Positions 5,921 through 9,675 of a stretch of 9,675 nucleotides of DNA are shown in pieces. Source of the stretch: Lachnospiraceae bacterium (GTDB lineage: Bacteria > Bacillota > Clostridia > Lachnospirales > Lachnospiraceae); assembly GCA_900765975.1 (NCBI GenBank), contig CAAFTS010000048.1, positions 1 through 9,675 of the forward strand. Direction: 5' to 3'. The notes under the pieces were generated by a model. It saw only the letters and a list, made by a program, of their open reading frames with translations. It searched no databases and was not told where the DNA came from. Position 1 is the first letter of the stretch, and every line of letters starts with the position of its first letter. The position numbers were made by a program, and so were the translations under genes.

Positions 5921-6430
5921 TTAAAAATATCCTCGTTTTTCTCGCCAGTTTTTCACATAACATCGGATTCCGATATAAACCGCATGTACCAGAAGTAGCA
6001 ACATAATGAGGTTTATCGGAATAATTGATTTTATCCATTTTCCGAAATAGATTATGATAGCTGTACTCATTATCACCACCATGATGCTGATAATATCCCA
6101 GCAATATTTCCGGTAGATTTTCCCCACCTGATAGCCAGTCCCGATTATCAGCAATCCCGTTATGATAAATAAAATTCCCATAACAATACTTACAATCAGC
6201 CAGTACACAATCCCTGAAATGATACTATTTGAGATTCCACTGCTTAACTGTCCGAAAGAATCTGCACCTGCAACAAATTTTTGAAACAGGCTTAAGATTC
6301 CTTTAGCAAACATACTGAAAAAGCTAATACAGTCACTAAAGAAAACTGGAGAAAGGATAGCAGTGAATAGTGTAATGGCTATACTGTACCATGCCAGCAG
6401 AAACAGGATACTTTCATAACCAGCCGTCAT
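5921..6430 (-). CDS. Integral membrane protein (DUF6040-like C-terminal part)
   Basis: A 169-aa hydrophobic protein with about four or five membrane segments: ESILFLLAWYSIAITLFTAI (6-25), the stretch at about 71-97 (IISGIVYWLIVSIVMGILF...), one near 113-128 (IISIMVVIMSTAIIIY) and one near 137-157 (INLIMLLLLVHAVYIGI). It ends in a basic tail. The pattern resembles the C-terminal half of DUF6040-type proteins that accompany MobA/MobL relaxases in clostridial elements. The ATG at 6430 has only a distant AGAG and no real ribosome site. The same frame is open upstream to 6502, reading REEGYR-like sequence and then RKIQLEKKYKNMTAGY, which looks like protein. The true N-terminus is therefore probably the coiled-coil ORF at 6492-6851, joined through a frameshift. 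Confidence 0.8.
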   Translation of the reverse strand: MTAGYESILFLLAWYSIAITLFTAILSPVFFSDCISFFSMFAKGILSLFQKFVAGADSFGQLSSGISNSIISGIVYWLIVSIVMGILFIITGLLIIGTGYQVGKIYRKYCWDIISIMVVIMSTAIIIYFGKWIKSIIPINLIMLLLLVHAVYIGIRCYVKNWREKRGYF

Positions 6431-6447
6431 ATTTTTATATTTTTTCT

Positions 6448-7914
6448 CTAACTGAATTTTACGGTTATCGCATCTATATCCCTCACTTTCTCTATCTGCT
6501 GTTTAAGGTCAGTAATTCTCTGCTCTGTTTCAGCAATAAGCTGTTCTCGTTGTTCAGCTTCTGCGTTAATTCCTGCCATTGCTGATTCTCGGTTTCCAAC
6601 TGTTCGATTCTGTTTTTCTGCTGTTCGATCTGGGAAAGCAGTTCTTCTGTATCTGGCAAAAGATTCAGCAGTCCGGATAACTCGCTGTTTAATATCTGCA
6701 AACTCTGGTTCTGCTCCTGAAAGGACAGAAGCTGTCTGTCTTTTTCCTGTAATTCCTGTACCATCTCTGCCATAAGGTTCTGCTGTTCCTCGATCTGGTT
6801 TATCATTGATTCCATCATGGGAATGACTTCCCGGCTTTCTTCTAATGTCATTTAATCGCTCCTTCCATAATGATAATGCACCTGATACTTTTCCAAAGGT
6901 GTCCAGTATCTTTTGCAATAACGTGTTTTGCTGTTTTATGATTTGATTTTCCGCTACTTTCCACGAACCTTTTATTTCCTGCCCGGCAAGAAATTTTTGT
7001 TCAATCTTTCTTGCGTCAGCACCTTCATGGATGGTAGGAATCCGGAGTTTTCCCTGTTTTTCATAAGAACGGTGATCAACCTGATTATGCAAAGGAAGAT
7101 GTTCATTACACACCTTTGCCCACTCACTCCGCCACAGCTCACAATTTTTGGGATTGTTCCATCCAGTAGCATCGGTCAGCACCCGTTTCCATTGCAGGCG
7201 GTTTCTTGCACCAATCTTCTGGATTCCGTTTTCGTCTAATACAGGGATACGGATTCCATGACGGTCAGGGTTTTTCTTATCCTGCCACCAGTCCGGGTGG
7301 GATTCGTCAATCACGATATTTCCGCTTTTATCTCTGACAAAATCCCAATCCTTGACTTCTTTCTTTCCCCAAGAATGATCCGGGTTAAAAGGTCGCATCG
7401 TCAGAAGCAGGTGGACATGGGGGTTGCCATCCCCTTTGTCGTGGATACTCCAATCAGCACACATTCCCTTATCCACAAATGTTTTTTGGATATAGTCGGC
7501 TGTATATTGAATCTGTTCCTGTCTGCTCCATTCTTTTGGGAGGGCAAATTCAAATGACCTGCCAAGTTGGGCATCCGCACTTTTTTCAATCTTCAATACC
7601 TCATTCCATAATCTTTGTTTCTGAAATGTGATTTTGAATTTTTCTAAAGCAGCTTCTTTATCTTCTGACCTTTTGTAGCGGACAGATTTTTGAAAGCGTT
7701 TTATATTTTCTTCTGGTACTATCTGCCATTCAGGAGGTGCGTTTTCACACATCATCAGACTGGTGTAGACCACTTCTTTTTTAGAAGTGTAATAACTGAT
7801 TCTCCCGGTTTCCTCGTTTTTCATCACATCCCCATTGAGATATGCGGAAGCGGAGATAACAGATTTCCCTTTACTTCGTCCGACTATTTTGATTGTGTAA
7901 TGAAAAATCGCCAT
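6448..7914 (-). CDS. MobA/MobL-family (MobQ) relaxase
   Basis: A 488-aa relaxase that nicks oriT and stays covalently bound to the transferred strand. The start is the ATG at 7914, with AAAGGAGG 8 nt upstream; a longer ORF to 7989 would cover the oriT side and is rejected. The catalytic Tyr is Y25 in ISASAYLNG, right after the GRSKGKS segment. The metal-binding motif III is SIHDKGDGNPHVHLLLTMRP (H158, H166, H168), typical of MOB-Q proteins such as RSF1010 MobA. DHRSYEKQG is the usual conserved segment after it. The MobA/MobL domain ends near residue 310. The tail from DIRRKPGSHSHDG onward is polar and repeat-poor, closing with EQREQLIAETEQRITDLKQQ. This tail is out of frame with, and overlaps, the coiled-coil gene. 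No primase or helicase domain is present. Confidence 0.95.
   Translation of the reverse strand: MAIFHYTIKIVGRSKGKSVISASAYLNGDVMKNEETGRISYYTSKKEVVYTSLMMCENAPPEWQIVPEENIKRFQKSVRYKRSEDKEAALEKFKITFQKQRLWNEVLKIEKSADAQLGRSFEFALPKEWSRQEQIQYTADYIQKTFVDKGMCADWSIHDKGDGNPHVHLLLTMRPFNPDHSWGKKEVKDWDFVRDKSGNIVIDESHPDWWQDKKNPDRHGIRIPVLDENGIQKIGARNRLQWKRVLTDATGWNNPKNCELWRSEWAKVCNEHLPLHNQVDHRSYEKQGKLRIPTIHEGADARKIEQKFLAGQEIKGSWKVAENQIIKQQNTLLQKILDTFGKVSGALSLWKERLNDIRRKPGSHSHDGINDKPDRGTAEPYGRDGTGITGKRQTASVLSGAEPEFADIKQRVIRTAESFARYRRTAFPDRTAEKQNRTVGNRESAMAGINAEAEQREQLIAETEQRITDLKQQIEKVRDIDAITVKFS
6492..6851 (-). CDS. Coiled-coil protein, nested in the relaxase gene in another frame
   Basis: A 119-aa, Leu/Gln/Glu-rich chain almost wholly coiled coil (for example MINQIEEQQNLMAEMVQELQ, LLSFQEQNQSLQIL, IEQLETENQQWQELTQKL), with a Pro-containing break at about residue 65 (LLPDTEELL). 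It begins at an ATG at 6851 behind an excellent AAGGAG site 7 nt upstream, inside the relaxase gene. The start, the composition and the strong ribosome site make this a real gene even though the relaxase frame also runs through it. It ends at TAG 6492-6494. The membrane frame becomes open only at 6502, so an 8-nt window separates two frames that together would give a protein of about 310 aa, with a coiled-coil N-terminus and membrane C-terminus. It may anchor or coordinate transfer proteins; that is inference. Confidence 0.75.
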   Translation of the reverse strand: MTLEESREVIPMMESMINQIEEQQNLMAEMVQELQEKDRQLLSFQEQNQSLQILNSELSGLLNLLPDTEELLSQIEQQKNRIEQLETENQQWQELTQKLNNENSLLLKQSRELLTLNSR

Positions 7915-8001
7915 ATCTGGATTCCTCCTTTCTGCACATCCGGTATAGATTTCCGGCAACATTGCTTTCGATTTTAGAAAAAGCAGCATTGCCAGAACGC
8001 C

Positions 8002-8066
8002 CTCTGCGTAAGAGTGCCCTGCGCATAGCAGCCTGCATGGAATGCGCCTCTCTGGCGAAGAGTGCC
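8002..8066. repeat. Imperfect direct repeats between relaxase gene and oriT
   Basis: CTCT-N5-AGAGTGCC occurs at 8002-8018 and again at 8050-8066, 48 bp apart. Each copy is itself a short inverted repeat (CTCT/AGAG), and both are followed by similar CT-G-GCAT-AGCAG sequence. The gene-free stretch 7915-8241 (327 bp) contains these, then the oriT. A minus-strand ORF of 123 codons runs through it but is rejected. The copies may bind the relaxase accessory protein. Confidence 0.45.
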
Positions 8067-8139
8067 TCCTGTGGCATGAGCAGGTCTGGCTGAAAGCCCC
8101 GCCGACGGAACGAGCCCGGCAAGCGTGAGCGCAGACTGG

Positions 8140-8216
8140 TTGCCACTTGTGGCAAACTTATTGGGACGACCTCTGGTTGTCCATAAGTGCACCCTTCATG
8201 AAAAAGCAATGAAGGG
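8140..8216 (+). other. Origin of transfer (oriT), MobQ/RSF1010 type
   Basis: On the plus strand TAAGTGCACCCTTC (8184-8197) closely matches the RSF1010/pIP501 group nic core TAAGTGCGCCCTTA, so cleavage is expected between 8189 and 8190. Immediately 5' is an inverted repeat, GGACGACC (8164-8171) and GGTTGTCC (8175-8182) around TCT, with one mismatch. That is the hairpin MobQ relaxases recognise. Upstream of it is a perfect 7-bp inverted repeat TTGCCAC/GTGGCAA (8140-8146 with 8149-8155). Downstream, CCCTTCAT (8192-8199) pairs with ATGAAGGG (8209-8216). It lies between the relaxase gene and the DUF3847-like gene, the expected place. The exact nick is by analogy only. Confidence 0.85.
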
Positions 8217-8241
8217 AATGAAAAACTCATCCCCTCCGCCA

Positions 8242-8556
8242 TTACACTTCCTCCATATCGGTATTTGTTTCTTTCTGCATTGCCTTTGAGAAAAATTTCC
8301 CATTGGCTTCCTGCTTTTTCAGAAAACCAATCAGCTTTGGGATGTCTTCCTCCTCAATAGTCGCACCAAGAACGGATTCCATCGCACCGCCAACCTGACA
8401 GAGCCTATGGGTTCGTTTTTTACTTTCTTCGGCTTTCTTTCGTTTTAGAAGTTCTTTCTTCTGTGCTGCATATCGTTTTGCTTTTTCAAGGCTTTCCTGT
8501 TCCTTCTTTTCCATTTCAAGCATTCGTTCTTCATAACTTTTTGTTGATTTTGCCAT
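8242..8556 (-). CDS. DUF3847-like mobilisation accessory protein
   Basis: A 104-aa, strongly charged protein. The N-terminal 50 residues are a Lys/Glu-rich helix (ERMLEMEKKEQESLEKAKRY, then KKELLKRKKAEESKKRTHRL), followed by the conserved RTHRLCQVGGAMESVLG and a C-terminal IPKLIGFLKKQEANGKFF. The RTHRLC-x-x-G-x-x-E segment is the core of DUF3847 proteins, which sit beside MobA/MobL relaxases and are thought to help at oriT, much as MobC does. The ATG at 8556 has only a weak AAGA site. Its stop at 8242-8244 lies about 26 bp from the oriT downstream repeat, so gene and oriT are adjacent. No membrane segment is present. The function is inferred from context. Confidence 0.75.
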   Translation of the reverse strand: MAKSTKSYEERMLEMEKKEQESLEKAKRYAAQKKELLKRKKAEESKKRTHRLCQVGGAMESVLGATIEEEDIPKLIGFLKKQEANGKFFSKAMQKETNTDMEEV

Positions 8557-8613
8557 TCTTACATGAATAATCCGGGGTGAAATCCATCACCTGTCCGGCG
8601 TATGGAAATCAAT

Positions 8614-8657
8614 ATTCCGTTTTTTACGGAATCACGATTCCGGCAAAAAGGGAATCG
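8614..8657. repeat. Twin perfect hairpins sharing a GATTCC/ATTCCG core
   Basis: ATTCCGT (8614-8620) pairs with ACGGAAT (8626-8632) across five T. Immediately after, CGATTCC (8635-8641) pairs with GGAATCG (8651-8657) across nine nt. Both stems are 7 bp and perfect, and all four arms carry the same ATTCC core. Read on the plus strand the second hairpin is followed by CATTTTTCC, so it may be a weak terminator. On the minus strand the pair lies 58 bp upstream of the DUF3847-like gene, where an operator would be. Confidence 0.5.
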
Positions 8658-8682
8658 CATTTTTCCTAAAACCTTATAATGA

Positions 8683-9675
8683 TGTTATGCACTTTATAGT
8701 GTAAATTCATTATGAGGAGGTCACGATTATGACCAAATATCGAGAAATCATCCGGCTTACTGGATTGGGATTCTCACAACGCAACATCATGGCAAGCTGT
8801 GGTGTTTCACAAAAAACTGTCGTCAAAGTTCAAAAACGTGCCAGAGAACTAAATATCTCTTGGCCTCTTGATGAATCAATGACCGACACAGAGCTTCAAA
8901 GGCTCATGTTCTCTAAAGAGAGCAAGGTATCTGCCAACAAGCGGATGCCGGATTATGATCACATCCGTAAGGAGCTGCTTCGCAACGGCGTAAGCAAAAA
9001 ACTCCTATGGACGGAATACATGGAGGATTGCCGTGCCAATGGTGAAGAACCACTCATGTATTCACAGTTCTGCTATCACATCCAACAGGATGAGCAGAAG
9101 CATCGTGCTACCATGCATATCAACCGTAAACCCAGTGAGCAGGTTGAAGTTGACTGGGCAGGTGATCCTGCAACAGTCATTGATCCTGATACCGGCGAAA
9201 TCATCAAAGCATACATATTTGTCGGTGTAATGACTTACAGCCAGTATGTATACGTGGAAGCATTTCTGGACATGAAACAGAAATCATGGATCAATGCACA
9301 TGTCCATATGTACGAATATTTTGGTGGTGTTGCCAGAATCCTCGTACCGGATAACTGCAAAACTGCAGTTGTTCATAATGGCGGATGGAAAGACCAGCAG
9401 ATCAATGAGACCTATCAGGAACTGGCTGAGCATTATGGCACTGCTATTATTCCGGCGCGTGTCAGGGCTCCCAAGGATAAGCCGAATGCTGAAGGGACGG
9501 TAGGAAATATCTCTACCTGGATTACAGCAGCACTTCGGGATGAACAGTTCTTCTCCCTTGCCGAATTAAATCGTGCAATCAGAGACAAGCTTGAACTGTT
9601 CAACCAAAGGCTCTTTCAAAAGAAAGAGGGTAGTCGGCGAAGCTTATTTCTTGAGGAAGAAAAACCATTGCTGGC
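8683..9675 (+). mobile_element. IS21-family insertion sequence, left-hand part
   Basis: The plus-strand istA-type gene at 8729 marks an IS21 element that runs off the right edge; the partner istB is outside. The left end is not certain: TGTTATGCAC at 8683-8692 begins with TG, as IS21-family ends do, and lies 46 bp before the start codon. The right end is not in the window, so the repeat cannot be matched. The element sits upstream of, and divergent from, the mobilisation genes. Confidence 0.7.
8729..9675 (+). CDS. istA: IS21-family transposase IstA (partial, 3' end outside)
   Basis: An open frame from the ATG at 8729 (GAGGAGG site 8 nt upstream) to the window edge, 315 codons without a stop; it was easy to miss because it has no end here. 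The N-terminus has a helix-turn-helix (GLGFSQRNIMASCGVSQKTV, residues 12-31). The middle carries the DDE catalytic core: D142 in EVDWAGDPATV, D208 in ILVPDNCKTAV and E255 in KPNAEGTVGN, in the order of IS21 IstA. The beta strand YIFVGVMTYSQYVYVEAF precedes the second Asp. IstA makes the strand cuts, and IstB is an AAA+ helper encoded downstream. No frameshift or internal stop is visible, so the element could be active. Confidence 0.95.
   Translation, partial: MTKYREIIRLTGLGFSQRNIMASCGVSQKTVVKVQKRARELNISWPLDESMTDTELQRLMFSKESKVSANKRMPDYDHIRKELLRNGVSKKLLWTEYMEDCRANGEEPLMYSQFCYHIQQDEQKHRATMHINRKPSEQVEVDWAGDPATVIDPDTGEIIKAYIFVGVMTYSQYVYVEAFLDMKQKSWINAHVHMYEYFGGVARILVPDNCKTAVVHNGGWKDQQINETYQELAEHYGTAIIPARVRAPKDKPNAEGTVGNISTWITAALRDEQFFSLAELNRAIRDKLELFNQRLFQKKEGSRRSLFLEEEKPLL

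Noticed and set aside
6501..6507. C-TTA-AAC slippery heptamer as a programmed -1 site
   Set aside because: It is in phase with the coiled-coil frame, but a -1 slip would enter the relaxase frame and stop at 6448. Reaching the membrane domain needs a +1 shift.
6448..7989. Relaxase start at 7989 (513 aa)
   Set aside because: The 25 extra residues do not resemble a relaxase N-terminus. The ATG at 7914 has AGGAGG and places the catalytic Tyr at residue 25, as in RSF1010 MobA.
7871..8242. 123-codon minus-strand ORF crossing the oriT and the relaxase start
   Set aside because: It runs through the nic site, its inverted repeats and the relaxase ribosome site. It is Arg/Ser-rich without a recognisable domain, and the relaxase and DUF3847-like genes leave it no independent support.
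8531..8587. 18-codon possible leader ORF (MDFTPDYSCKNGKINKKL) overlapping the start of the DUF3847-like gene
   Set aside because: The nearest Shine-Dalgarno-like sequence touches the start codon, and no attenuator structure follows.
1..9675. tRNA, rRNA, CRISPR array or riboswitch
   Set aside because: No cloverleaf, regularly spaced repeat-spacer array or recognisable aptamer was seen on either strand by eye.

Overview
The window looks like accessory DNA of a gut-type, low-to-mid GC Firmicute, most likely a clostridial (Lachnospiraceae-like) bacterium. The reasons are the codon use, the AGGAGG-type ribosome sites, the frequent GTG/TTG starts, and a MobQ mobilisation module with DUF3847-, DUF6040- and DUF6061-like partners of the kind common in such genomes. 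This is inference from protein style, not a database match.

Layout. (1) 1-542: the right end of an IS3-family insertion sequence, with the C-terminal half of its DDE transposase and a right terminal repeat ending in CA. The element abuts the N-terminal 50 or so codons of a minus-strand flavodoxin gene (521-691), so the insertion has cut that gene. (2) 756-1879: two minus-strand genes, a small unrecognised alpha/beta-like protein and a ClbS/DfsB-family four-helix-bundle protein. The latter has a good promoter carrying a palindrome between its -35 and -10 boxes. (3) 1880-2190: a gene-free stretch holding that promoter and a cluster of direct and inverted CTTTCCCTT repeats, followed by a small plus-strand DUF6061-like gene with a strong hairpin behind it. 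(4) 2546-5697: a minus-strand cargo block read in the order AraC-type regulator, small conserved protein, HD-domain protein, maltose O-acetyltransferase-like protein and HAD phosphatase. The last three are tightly packed, with an 11-bp gap and then an 11-bp overlap. The AraC gene has a clear TTGACA/TATATT promoter, and a hairpin separates the first two genes from the last three. (5) 5921-8556: a mobilisation module, also on the minus strand: a DUF3847-like small basic protein, an oriT with a MobQ/RSF1010-type nic site, a MobA/MobL relaxase, and a coiled-coil plus membrane protein pair. (6) about 8683-9675: the start of an IS21-family element on the plus strand with istA running off the window.

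How it works together. The relaxase would nick at the oriT at about 8189/8190, and a helper conjugation machine elsewhere would move the DNA. No integrase, replication protein or type IV secretion gene is visible here, so the window is one part of a mobilisable or conjugative element whose ends lie outside. The AraC/HD/acetyltransferase/HAD block looks like cargo.

The most interesting details are four. The coiled-coil gene lies entirely inside the 3' part of the relaxase gene in another frame, behind its own strong Shine-Dalgarno. That coiled coil appears to be separated from its membrane domain by a frameshift confined to 8 nt. The oriT combines a nic core and flanking inverted repeats in classic MobQ order. 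The IS3 insertion interrupts a flavodoxin gene.
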